DNA of 19,575 nucleotides. It comes from Gammaproteobacteria bacterium. GTDB lineage: Bacteria > Pseudomonadota > Gammaproteobacteria > Magnimaribacterales > AG-339-G14. This document shows positions 6,297 to 14,539 of this stretch, in pieces (within the stretch, counting starts at the first letter, position 1; every line of letters begins with the position of its first letter). The stretch covers positions 1 through 19,575 of the forward strand of contig NZFZ01000023.1 in NCBI GenBank assembly GCA_002689405.1, written 5' to 3'. The notes beneath the pieces were generated by a model. It was not told where the DNA came from. It ran no database searches and saw only the letters and a program-made list of their open reading frames with translations. Made by a program: the position numbers and the translations under genes.

Positions 6297-9219
6297 TCTT
6301 ATCAAGGAAACTTTCTAACTTCGACATTATAAAGGTTAGACGATCACTTTTAATACCTTTAGCGCTGACCTTGATCTCTCTTATTTTTGATGATGGAGGA
6401 ATAAGTCTTGAATCATCTGCTAATTTTAAAGAAAAATTTTCATCCCGATACTTGATACCTAAAATATTTAGCTTCCTGGCAATATTCTTTAGTTTTGATA
6501 ATTCATAGAGATTTATGATTTCTATAGTTAAGTCACCAAAACGATCAATAAAATCTTTTTTATTCTGTTCTAAATTTTTATTTTCTTTTAAAGAAGATAT
6601 TTCTTTATAAATACTCAGTCTTAATTCTGCTTGAGGAATGATATCTTCTGGTATGAATCCATAGATACCAATATCAATATCTATATCGGATTGATCTATA
6701 ATCTTTTCTCCTTTTAAAATTTTAATAGCGCTTTCAATCATTTTTGAAAATAAAGTTAAACCTACAACATCTATAGGTCCGCTTTGTTTTTCTCCTAATA
6801 ACTCACCAGCACCTCTAATTTCTAGATCTCTCATTGCTAAGCTAAATCCAGATAAAAGTGATTCGTTCTCTTGCAAAGCTTCAATTCTTTCTGATGCCTT
6901 ATTTTTTAACTCTTTAGTTTCGTTAAGGAGAAAATAGGCATAAGCCTCTCTTTGCGATCTTCCGACTCTTCCTCTTATTTGGTGAAGTTGAGACAATCCA
7001 TAATTTTCTGATTCCTCTACAATTAAGGTATTTGCGTTTTCTATATCAATCCCACTTTCAATAATCGTTGTGCAAACAAGCAAATCAATTTCTTTTCTAA
7101 TAAAACTTTGCATGACTTTACTTAATTCTTTGGGTCTAAGCTGGCCGTGAGCGAAAGCAATTTTTTTATCTGGAAATCTATCTGAAATTTCTTTTTTCTT
7201 TTCTTCTAACATGCTTACGTTGTTTAAGAGATAAAAAACTTGACCGTCTCTATAGAATTCTCTTTGAATGGCTTCAAAAATGAGGCTTTTTGAATATCTC
7301 GAGACAATTGTCTTAACACTTTTCCGTCCTGTCGGAGGAGTGGTGATTAAAGAAATATCCCTTACTTTGGATAAAGATAGGTTTAAGGTTCTTGGAATTG
7401 GGGTTGCGGAAAGGGAAATGACATTAATGCCACTTTTCAAGGATCTTATTTGTTCTTTTTGTCTGACGCCAAATTTATGTTCTTCATCAATAATAAGAAG
7501 ATTTAAATTCTTAAAAGAAATCTCCTTATTAAAAAGAGCATGCGTACCAATAATGATTGAGAAATAATTTTCTTTAATTTTTTTGTATATTTCTGTTTTT
7601 TCTGTTTTTGTTTGCTCTCTGGTAAGGAGACAAACCCTGTAAGAAAATTCGCTGAATCTATCTTTGAATACTTCAAAATGCTGTTTAGCCAATACGGTTG
7701 TTGGTGCGAGAATACAAACTTGGTAATTATTTTGAGCAACTATGAAAGAAGCTCTTAAAGCTACTTCAGTTTTACCAAATCCCACCTCACCACAAATCAA
7801 TCTATCCTGGGGCTTGTCTGAAAGTAAATCAGCAATGACTTCTCTGATGACTCTTTCTTGATCGGGAGTTTCTGAAAATTTAAAAGTGTCGCAAAACTTC
7901 TCATATTCACTTGCATTAAGAGATACCTTTTGTGATGCTTCTAAATTTCTTTTGGCTTCAGCTTCTAAAATTTCTGAAGCAATATCAAAAGCTTTTAGTT
8001 TAGATTTTTGTGATTTTTCACTCCATTTCTTTTTGCTCAAAGAATCTAAAGGGATATCTTTTACACCAATGTAAGGAGTAATTTGGGATATCGAATTTAC
8101 CGGAACATAAAGTAATTCATTGTTTTGATACTCTATTAAAAAACATTCCGTATTATTTAGATTTTTTAGACCTAAAAATTTTCCAATCCCATGGTTTGCA
8201 TGAACAACAAGCTCATCTTTTTTAAAATTTAATAATGAATCAAAATCCCTTTCTAATTTCTCTGAACTAGAAGAGGAATCTTTAAAAACTAAATCTAAAG
8301 ATTCATTAAAAGATGATTTTGGTAATTTTATTTTTTCAGATTTAGAAATTAATTTATTAATTTCGTCCAGCGTATTGAAGATTTCTGTAGGTTTCAGGAT
8401 TGGTCTGTTGACATCGCCTAGAAACTCCTCATATCTGTTATTTATTAATTCCCAATAATTTTTAGTTTCTGATTTAACATCACCAACTATAAAGATATTA
8501 AAGTCGTTGAGATAATCCTTTAAAGAAGGTTTTTCATCATAGAAAAGAGAGGAATAAAATTCTATTCCTGATATAAATTTTCCTTTATTGACGCTTTCAA
8601 AAACCTCGCCATCAACCTCAAACCTAGAACGCCAATTTTTTTTAAATATCTTTATAGAATTAATATTTAAAACAAAACCCCGTGATGGTCTAACAATGAA
8701 TGAATTTATTTTCCTTAAAGTTTTCTGTGTGTCGGTATCAAAAATAGAAATACTTGAAATCAAATCGTCATCTAAATCTATCCTGACAGGATATTTACTA
8801 TTGGATGGAAATATATCTATTACAGAACCTCTTAAGGCATAACTGGAGGGTTTGGTTACTAAATCTGCAGAGTCATATCCATTTTCTACTAAATTTGTGA
8901 TGAGCTCGTTTCTGTCAATTTTTTGATTTTCTTTGAATTCAACGTAGAGACTATTGATACTGGCTTTATCAAAAAACGGCTGAAAAAGAGCAGGAATTGT
9001 AGAGAAAGCTGTGATCGAGTCTTTTTTTAATAAATCCCTTAAGGCTATCAACCTTTTTGATGAAACCTCAGAATGTGGAGAAAAATTATCATAGGGTAAT
9101 ACCTCTAGATCAGGAATTAAGATTTTTTCTTCATTTGTTGAGTTAGACCAAGTTCTTTTAAGAAGCTCTGAATTACTGCAAATTACCAAGTTCTTTTGAT
9201 AACCAAATGTTATTTCCAT
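6286..9219 (-). CDS. mfd: Transcription-repair coupling factor Mfd (short form)
   Basis: DNA translocase that pushes stalled RNA polymerase off lesions and recruits UvrA. It has 977 residues against about 1150 in E. coli. Visible parts: a UvrB-like N-terminal module (about 1-290, including LPYDNFSPHSEVSSKRL and YALRGSVIDIFP); the RNA-polymerase-interaction domain (about 336-400, VHANHGIGKFLG); the helicase/translocase core with Walker A GEVGFGKT 477-484, DEEH 578-581, SATPIPRTLN 604-613, TTIIESGIDI at 717-726 and QIRGRVGR 747-754; and a C-terminal TRCF domain (about 843-977). By memory alignment the roughly 100-residue domain 3 between the UvrB-like and RNA-polymerase-binding parts is absent, and the N-terminus is about 35 residues shorter. 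An in-frame stop soon upstream fixes the start at ATG 9219. No Shine-Dalgarno is seen. Confidence 0.95.
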   Translation of the reverse strand: MEITFGYQKNLVICSNSELLKRTWSNSTNEEKILIPDLEVLPYDNFSPHSEVSSKRLIALRDLLKKDSITAFSTIPALFQPFFDKASINSLYVEFKENQKIDRNELITNLVENGYDSADLVTKPSSYALRGSVIDIFPSNSKYPVRIDLDDDLISSISIFDTDTQKTLRKINSFIVRPSRGFVLNINSIKIFKKNWRSRFEVDGEVFESVNKGKFISGIEFYSSLFYDEKPSLKDYLNDFNIFIVGDVKSETKNYWELINNRYEEFLGDVNRPILKPTEIFNTLDEINKLISKSEKIKLPKSSFNESLDLVFKDSSSSSEKLERDFDSLLNFKKDELVVHANHGIGKFLGLKNLNNTECFLIEYQNNELLYVPVNSISQITPYIGVKDIPLDSLSKKKWSEKSQKSKLKAFDIASEILEAEAKRNLEASQKVSLNASEYEKFCDTFKFSETPDQERVIREVIADLLSDKPQDRLICGEVGFGKTEVALRASFIVAQNNYQVCILAPTTVLAKQHFEVFKDRFSEFSYRVCLLTREQTKTEKTEIYKKIKENYFSIIIGTHALFNKEISFKNLNLLIIDEEHKFGVRQKEQIRSLKSGINVISLSATPIPRTLNLSLSKVRDISLITTPPTGRKSVKTIVSRYSKSLIFEAIQREFYRDGQVFYLLNNVSMLEEKKKEISDRFPDKKIAFAHGQLRPKELSKVMQSFIRKEIDLLVCTTIIESGIDIENANTLIVEESENYGLSQLHQIRGRVGRSQREAYAYFLLNETKELKNKASERIEALQENESLLSGFSLAMRDLEIRGAGELLGEKQSGPIDVVGLTLFSKMIESAIKILKGEKIIDQSDIDIDIGIYGFIPEDIIPQAELRLSIYKEISSLKENKNLEQNKKDFIDRFGDLTIEIINLYELSKLKNIARKLNILGIKYRDENFSLKLADDSRLIPPSSKIREIKVSAKGIKSDRLTFIMSKLESFLDKNEI

Positions 9220-9300
9220 AATGATTTTTACTACGTATTAACAGATAAATGTTTGTGTATAATACTGACTTCTAAGAATAAGACTATAAAGAGGTTTTAA
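9220..9300. promoter_or_regulatory. Divergent promoter region between mfd and the acyl-CoA dehydrogenase operon
   Basis: On the plus strand a perfect -10 TATAAT sits at 9258-9263, predicting transcription from about 9270 and a leader of about 30 nt. On the minus strand the overlapping sequence (9264 down to 9259) reads TATTAT, a 5/6 match, which could serve mfd. Neither direction has a convincing -35. An AAAGAGG Shine-Dalgarno for the dehydrogenase lies at 9288-9294, six bases before its ATG. Confidence 0.5.
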
Positions 9301-10494
9301 ATGAATTTATCTTTTTCAGAAGAAGATCTTAAATTTCAAGACGAAGTGAGATCATTTATTGCAGAGAATTATCCTGCTGATATTAAAAATAAAATGGATA
9401 ATGGGATTCCTGTATCTAAAGACGATATCCAAACTTGGCAAAAAATCCTTAGCAAAAAAGGTTGGTTTGCAGTTAATTGGCCTGAAGAATATGGTGGAAC
9501 TGGTTGGACTATTACACAAAAACATATTTTTCAAAATGAATTAGCTAATGCTAATACCCCAACTCTTGTTCCTTTTGGAGTAAGTATGTGTGGTCCAGTG
9601 GTTTATACTTTTGGAACTCAAGAACAAAAGGATAGATTTCTTCCAGGGATAATCAATAATGATGTCTGGTGGTGCCAAGGTTATTCAGAACCAGGATCTG
9701 GTTCCGATTTAGCTTCCCTCAAAACAAAAGCGGTAAAAGATGGTGATCACTACATTGTAAATGGAACAAAAACTTGGACAACCATGGCGCAACATGCAGA
9801 TTGGATTTTTTGTTTGGTTAGAACGGAAACAACTGATATTAAACAGCAAGGAATAAGTTTTCTTTTAATCGATATGAATACTCCTGGAGTTGAGGTGAAG
9901 CCTATCATTACTATTGATGGATCTCATGAAGTAAATATGGTCTATCTAGATAACGTCAAAGTTCCCGTCGAAAACCTAATTGGAGAAGAAGGTGCTGGTT
10001 GGAACATTGCAAAATTTCTGTTAGCTCACGAAAGAACAGGCATTGGTGGTATTCCTGCTCTTAAAAGAGAAATTCGAAGACTTAGAGAAATTACTTCCGA
10101 ACTTCCTTTGGGTGAAGGCTTCTTAAAAGATGATGAATTATTTATGGATAAACTTAATAAACTTGAGATCGACTTATTGGCTGCAGAATACAGCGAATTA
10201 AGAACTTTGGCAGCAATGTCAAAAGGCGGGCATCCTGGTCCAGAATCATCCATACTGAAAATCAAAGGTACTGATTTACAACAAGGTCTTTCTGACTTGT
10301 TTGTTGAAGCGCTTGGATACTATGCGCATCCTTTTATGTCAGAAGATGATTTAATTTCTAATGAAGGAAGAATTGGTCCGGATTTTGCAGCGAATGTCAT
10401 GCCGCATTACTTGAACTATAGAAAAGTTTCTATCTATGGAGGAAGTAATGAAATCCAAAGAAATGTAATTGCGAAAGCTGTTTTAGGTATTTAA
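9301..10494 (+). CDS. Acyl-CoA dehydrogenase, subunit with catalytic glutamate (putative alpha of a heteromeric enzyme)
   Basis: FAD-dependent alpha,beta-dehydrogenation of an acyl-CoA, passing electrons to ETF. It has 397 residues and the ACAD fold: N-terminal helices, a middle domain with YSEPGSGSDLASL at 128-140 and VNGTKTWTT at 153-161, and a C-terminal helical domain. E244 in LAHERTGIGG aligns with the helix-G glutamate used as base in isovaleryl-CoA dehydrogenase, while the medium-chain position reads YGG instead of YEG (IYGGSNEIQRN, 378-388). The usual T-R-x-x-F-G and Q-x-x-G-G-x-G FAD contacts are absent; they are found in the next gene. A good Shine-Dalgarno precedes the ATG. The substrate cannot be read from the sequence; the paired arrangement resembles enzymes acting on bulky CoA esters such as steroid side chains. 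Confidence 0.9.
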   Translation: MNLSFSEEDLKFQDEVRSFIAENYPADIKNKMDNGIPVSKDDIQTWQKILSKKGWFAVNWPEEYGGTGWTITQKHIFQNELANANTPTLVPFGVSMCGPVVYTFGTQEQKDRFLPGIINNDVWWCQGYSEPGSGSDLASLKTKAVKDGDHYIVNGTKTWTTMAQHADWIFCLVRTETTDIKQQGISFLLIDMNTPGVEVKPIITIDGSHEVNMVYLDNVKVPVENLIGEEGAGWNIAKFLLAHERTGIGGIPALKREIRRLREITSELPLGEGFLKDDELFMDKLNKLEIDLLAAEYSELRTLAAMSKGGHPGPESSILKIKGTDLQQGLSDLFVEALGYYAHPFMSEDDLISNEGRIGPDFAANVMPHYLNYRKVSIYGGSNEIQRNVIAKAVLGI

Positions 10495-11622
10495 ATGGAT
10501 TTCTCGTTATCAGAAGAACAACAATTATTAAAAGATAGTATCACTACCTTTGTAGACAAAGACTATCTTTTCGATGTAAGACAAAATAATATCAAAACTG
10601 AATTAGGTTATAGTTCAGATTTTTGGAAGACCTTTGCTGATTTAGGATGGTTAGGAATGCCTTTTTCTGATGCAGATGGCGGCTACAATGGCGGACCAAT
10701 TGACCTGATGGTTATCATGGAATCACTTGGAAGAGGTCTAGTAGTAGAACCCTATATCCCAAATGTTGTTTTGGCAGGTGGCTTAGTTAGCAGATTAGGT
10801 TCGGAAGAACAAAAACAAGAATTTTTGCCAAAAATTATTTCTGGTGAAATCCAAATGTCTGTAGCATTTTCTGAACCTCAAAGCAGATTTGATTTAAATG
10901 ACGTTATTACATCTGCCAAAAAAGACGGAGAGAATTACATTCTTGATGGTTACAAAGCTGTAGTCATGAATGGCCCTTCTTCGAATAATATTATTGTTGT
11001 AGCAAGAACATCTGGAAACCAGCTTGATAAGGAAGGTCTATCTTTGTTTATTGTTGATCCATCTTTAAAAGGAGTATCTTTAAGAAACTATTCAAATGTA
11101 GATGGGTCTAAAGCTTCAGAGATAACGCTTGAAAATGTATCTACGCCAGCGACTTCTCTATTGGGAAGTGAAGGAAATGCTTTCTCTGCATTAGAGGAAG
11201 TCATTGATTTAGCAACATTAGCTATATCAGCTGAAGCACTAGGGATTATGGAAAAAATGAATGAAATAACTTTAGAGTACACTAAAACCAGAGAGCAATT
11301 TGGTGAGACTCTCAGTTCCTTTCAAGCGCTACAACACAGGATGGTAGATACTTTCATGGCATACGAACAAACTAAATCCTTGCTCTTAATGTGCGCAGCA
11401 AAACTTACTGATAAGTCAGACGATGCTAAAAAAGCTGTTTCAGCTCTAAAATATCAAGTTGGCATCGCTGCTAAGCATGTTGGTGAAGAATCTGTTCAGC
11501 TGCATGGTGGAATGGGTGTAACTGAAGAGACAAATATTGGTCACTACTTTAAGCGTTTAACGACAATTAGAGCAATTTTTGGAAATACTGATTATCACCT
11601 GAAAAGATATTCTGCTTTGTAA
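10495..11622 (+). CDS. Acyl-CoA dehydrogenase, FAD-binding partner subunit (putative beta)
   Basis: Second ACAD-fold protein, 375 residues, beginning on the base after the stop of the preceding dehydrogenase. It keeps the FAD-contact motifs TREQFG (265-270) and QLHGGMGVTEE (335-345) that the first lacks. At the helix-G catalytic position it reads DLATL (238-242) with no glutamate, and its C-terminus IFGNTDYHLKR replaces the usual Y-E-G-T-x-x-Q. The middle-domain signature is also degenerate (FSEPQSRFDLND in place of the usual E-P-x-x-G-S-D). Alone it would probably be inactive, which supports a heteromer with its neighbour. The start follows the stop so closely that translational reinitiation is likely; only a weak AGG precedes it. 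Confidence 0.88.
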   Translation: MDFSLSEEQQLLKDSITTFVDKDYLFDVRQNNIKTELGYSSDFWKTFADLGWLGMPFSDADGGYNGGPIDLMVIMESLGRGLVVEPYIPNVVLAGGLVSRLGSEEQKQEFLPKIISGEIQMSVAFSEPQSRFDLNDVITSAKKDGENYILDGYKAVVMNGPSSNNIIVVARTSGNQLDKEGLSLFIVDPSLKGVSLRNYSNVDGSKASEITLENVSTPATSLLGSEGNAFSALEEVIDLATLAISAEALGIMEKMNEITLEYTKTREQFGETLSSFQALQHRMVDTFMAYEQTKSLLLMCAAKLTDKSDDAKKAVSALKYQVGIAAKHVGEESVQLHGGMGVTEETNIGHYFKRLTTIRAIFGNTDYHLKRYSAL

Positions 11623-11625
11623 TAA

Positions 11626-13113
11626 ATGACAGTAATAAAATCTGACTCTAACCCTGATAAGAGGGATAGAGCTAAACCGGATAATTATCTAGAAAACTGG
11701 ATAGAAAGACAGTCGCTTGTCGAATCAATGATTCCTATCATTGGTAAATTCCATAGAGATAAAAATGTACGAATTTTATTGTATGGTAATCCGTTGATTT
11801 CTCTTTCGGTTATTGAAATTATGCAAGCTCATAGAGTTGTTAGAGAAGTCGAAGAAAATGAACTAAGTGAATACGAAACATCAATGATTTTAGCGAGTTT
11901 AGACAAACTTGATCTGGGGCCCGCTCAAATAGATATTGGCATACTAGCTGCAGCTTTTATGTTTGATAATCATGGACAAAATATAGATGAATTTGTAAAA
12001 GATCAGGTTAAGAATGCCATAGGAAATCACACTCCAGTTCTAAAAAAACCTCAAGATGTAGTTCTATTTGGTTTTGGAAGAATAGGAAGATTAATTACAA
12101 GATTAATTCTTGAGGATACAGGTGCAGGTGAAACTTTTTCTCTAAAAGCAGTTGTTGTCAGACAATCTCAATCTGAAGATCTTTTTAAACGTGCGGAGCT
12201 AATGAGAAGAGATTCTGTACATGGTCCTTTCAAAGGAACAATCAGAGTAGATGAAGAATCCAATACTCTTGTAATGAATGGTAATCCTGTAAAATTTATC
12301 TACGCCAATAATCCTGATGAACTTGATTACTCCAAGCATAATATCGACAAAGCAATTTTAATTGACAACACTGGAGTTTATCGGGGTAAAAAAGGGCTTT
12401 CAAAGCATCTTGAATCCAAGGGAATTTCAAAAGTATTGCTCACTGCTCCTACCAAAGGAGGATTAAAAAATATAGTTTATGGTGTAAACCACTTTGATAT
12501 TGCAGACAAAGATAAAATCTTAGGGGCCGCTTCTTGTACTACTAATGCAATTGTTCCTCTATTGAAGGCGATATCAGAAGAATATGGTATTGATAATGGT
12601 CATGTTGAAACTGTTCATTCTTATACTAATGATCAAAATCTAATTGATAATTTTCATGACAAAGCCAGACGAGGAAGAAGTGCAGCTCTAAATATGGTTT
12701 TAACTGAAACTGGAGCAGCAAAAGCCGTAGCTCAAGTTCTCCCTGAATTAGAAGGAAAATTATCAGCAAATGCCATAAGGGTTCCGACTCCAAATGTTTC
12801 TATGGCAATTTTAAACCTTTATCTTGAGAAAGAATCAACCGTTGAAGAGCTCAATAATTTTTTAAGAAAAACAGCTTTTCATAGTATTTATAAAGATCAA
12901 ATTGACTATACAAATTCTCCTGAAATTGTCTCGTCCGATATTATTGGTAGCAGGTTTGGGTGTGTTGTGGATTCTCAAGCTACAATATGCAATAAAAAGA
13001 ATGTGGTCATTTACGCATGGTACGATAATGAGTTGGGTTATTGCGTTCAATTACTGCGAGTTTTAAAGGAAATAGCTGGTATTAAATACCTACGATTGCC
13101 TCTATTTTTATAA
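11626..13113 (+). CDS. Glyceraldehyde-3-phosphate dehydrogenase, long form
   Basis: Phosphorylating GAPDH: oxidises glyceraldehyde-3-phosphate to 1,3-bisphosphoglycerate or catalyses the reverse. It has 495 residues against about 330 for the classical enzyme, because residues 1-140 form an extra helical N-terminal region, as in the long GAPDH located beside mfd and nqr in Pseudomonas. The Rossmann motif GFGRIGR is at 149-155, the catalytic cysteine is C304 in AASCTTNAIVP, and the partner histidine is H331 in TVHSYTND. The segment RVPTPNVSM is at 385-393 and AWYDNELGY at 464-472. The strand after the Rossmann loop reads LKAVVVRQ, lacking the Asp that selects NAD in E. coli GapA, so NADP or dual use is possible. 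It lies three bases after the dehydrogenase and one base before nqrA. Confidence 0.94.
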   Translation: MTVIKSDSNPDKRDRAKPDNYLENWIERQSLVESMIPIIGKFHRDKNVRILLYGNPLISLSVIEIMQAHRVVREVEENELSEYETSMILASLDKLDLGPAQIDIGILAAAFMFDNHGQNIDEFVKDQVKNAIGNHTPVLKKPQDVVLFGFGRIGRLITRLILEDTGAGETFSLKAVVVRQSQSEDLFKRAELMRRDSVHGPFKGTIRVDEESNTLVMNGNPVKFIYANNPDELDYSKHNIDKAILIDNTGVYRGKKGLSKHLESKGISKVLLTAPTKGGLKNIVYGVNHFDIADKDKILGAASCTTNAIVPLLKAISEEYGIDNGHVETVHSYTNDQNLIDNFHDKARRGRSAALNMVLTETGAAKAVAQVLPELEGKLSANAIRVPTPNVSMAILNLYLEKESTVEELNNFLRKTAFHSIYKDQIDYTNSPEIVSSDIIGSRFGCVVDSQATICNKKNVVIYAWYDNELGYCVQLLRVLKEIAGIKYLRLPLFL

Positions 13114-13114
13114 G

Positions 13115-14461
13115 ATGACTATAAAAATTAAAAAGGGATTGAATCTATCTCTTGAGGGAGAAATTAATCATCAAGTTTTGCCAGAAGTTACAAATTTAAC
13201 TTCAAGAGTGGCTGTTCTTGGAAAAGATTTTCACGGTATTAGACCCACGATGTTTGTGTCTGAAGGACAGCAAGTCACTCAAGGAGAAAGACTCTTTGAA
13301 GATAAAAAAAATCCCGGGTACTTTCACTTGTCTCCCGTAAATGGAACGATTTCAGAAATCAATAGAGGCGATAGAAGGTCTTTTCTTTCGATGGTCATAG
13401 AAAAAAGTAATGATGATGCTTCCTTTGAAGTTGATACAACATTTGATAAAACCGATGACCAAGTTTTAAATTTTCTTAATAATTTTGGCTTACTTAGTCT
13501 TTTTAGAACTAGACCTTTTTCTAAAGTTCCTTTGGTGGGTTCTCTACCCAATAAAATCTTTATTTCATTGATAGATTCAAATCCTTTAGCTTTTGATCCA
13601 ACCTTGGTAATTACAGAAAACCTTGAAGCTTTTAATAAAGGTTTGGAAGTTATTTCTCATCTTCCTAAAGAGAATATTAATGTTGGAATTTCTGAAAACA
13701 ATACTTTAGATTTATTTAGATCTGAAAAGGTCAATTACCATATTTTTTCAGGACCACATCCTATAGGACTTGTAGGAACACAAATTCATAAAATTTCGCC
13801 TGCTTCATTGACCAATCAAATTTGGACTATTGGATACCAAGAATTAATCAAAATCGGAAAAACTGTTCTCACAGGCTACCATTCAAATGAAAAATACATA
13901 TCTATTTCTGGTCCTCAAGTATTTAATCCAGAAATTGTTTTAACAAATTTTGGTGCTTGCGTTGAAGAACTTACAGCTGGAAAGTTGATTGAGGAAAGTA
14001 ATCGACTGATTTCTGGCTCTGTTTTTTGTGGTCATATATGTGAGGGATCACTTGCTTATGTATCAAGTTTTTCCAATCAACTCAGTGTCATAAGAGAAGT
14101 CAATCAAGATGATCGTGAATTTTTAAATTGGTTAAGGCCTGAAATTAAAAAACATTCATCCTTGAGAATGTTTCTTGCATCGACATTCAAAAATTATAAA
14201 TACAATCTCACATCGGCTTTAAACGGAGGCTTTAGAGCAATTGTTCCTGTTGGTATCTACGAAGATATTTTCCCGATGAATTTAATGATTACTCAACTTC
14301 TTAAAGCAATAGTGACTGAAGACACAGAATTGGCTCAAAGTCTGGGTGTTTTGGAATTGGATGAGGAAGATTTAGGTCTTTGTACTTATAGTTGTCCAAG
14401 CAAATATGATTACGGACTAATTCTGAGAAATATTTTAGAAAAAATAGAAAAGGATGGATAA
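13115..14461 (+). CDS. nqrA: Na+-translocating NADH:quinone reductase subunit A
   Basis: Cytoplasm-facing, ubiquinone-associated subunit of Na+-NQR, without redox cofactor of its own. At 448 residues it is the usual length. Family hallmarks are the N-terminal IKKGLNLSLEG, the barrel-sandwich-like stretch GIRPTMFVSEGQQVTQGERL, the GPHPIGLVGTQIHKI segment, and the C-terminal region DLGLCTYSCPSKYDYG. There are no predicted membrane segments, as expected. The start is one base after the GAPDH stop. A 78-bp gap to nqrB is the only sizeable spacer in the operon. Confidence 0.97.
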   Translation: MTIKIKKGLNLSLEGEINHQVLPEVTNLTSRVAVLGKDFHGIRPTMFVSEGQQVTQGERLFEDKKNPGYFHLSPVNGTISEINRGDRRSFLSMVIEKSNDDASFEVDTTFDKTDDQVLNFLNNFGLLSLFRTRPFSKVPLVGSLPNKIFISLIDSNPLAFDPTLVITENLEAFNKGLEVISHLPKENINVGISENNTLDLFRSEKVNYHIFSGPHPIGLVGTQIHKISPASLTNQIWTIGYQELIKIGKTVLTGYHSNEKYISISGPQVFNPEIVLTNFGACVEELTAGKLIEESNRLISGSVFCGHICEGSLAYVSSFSNQLSVIREVNQDDREFLNWLRPEIKKHSSLRMFLASTFKNYKYNLTSALNGGFRAIVPVGIYEDIFPMNLMITQLLKAIVTEDTELAQSLGVLELDEEDLGLCTYSCPSKYDYGLILRNILEKIEKDG

Positions 14462-14539
14462 AAGCATAATATAGAAGAATATCTTCTAAAAACTAAATTG
14501 ACTCCCTTAAATCATTAAAATTACATTCATATCTTAAAG
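14462..14539 (+). other. nqrA-nqrB spacer with a 17-nt inverted repeat
   Basis: The spacer holds TAGAAGA-ATA-TCTTCTA at 14472-14488, perfect 7-bp arms around a 3-base loop. It is followed by an A-rich rather than a U-rich stretch, so it does not look like an intrinsic terminator on this strand. A hairpin here could mark an RNA processing or stability site between nqrA and nqrB. A TTGACT at 14498-14503 has no well-spaced -10. No clear Shine-Dalgarno precedes nqrB; TTAAAG ends on the base before its ATG. Confidence 0.45.

Noticed and set aside
6297..6305. TTG start for csiV three codons upstream
   Set aside because: ATG 6296 gives a cleaner signal peptide and a shorter overlap with mfd, and the TTG has no ribosome-binding site.
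7268..7567. Open frames antisense to mfd and other long shadow frames (for example 1081-1263, 7268-7567, 8588-8842)
   Set aside because: They lie wholly inside strongly recognised genes on the other strand, show no family motifs and lack ribosome-binding sites.
10495..11622. Second acyl-CoA dehydrogenase as a decaying pseudogene duplicate
   Set aside because: It lacks a catalytic glutamate, but it keeps intact FAD motifs missing from its partner, has an uninterrupted frame and is tightly coupled, so a partner-subunit role fits better.
14498..14521. Internal promoter for nqrB from TTGACT and TAAAAT
   Set aside because: The spacing is only 12 bp and no better -10 lies 16-18 bp downstream.
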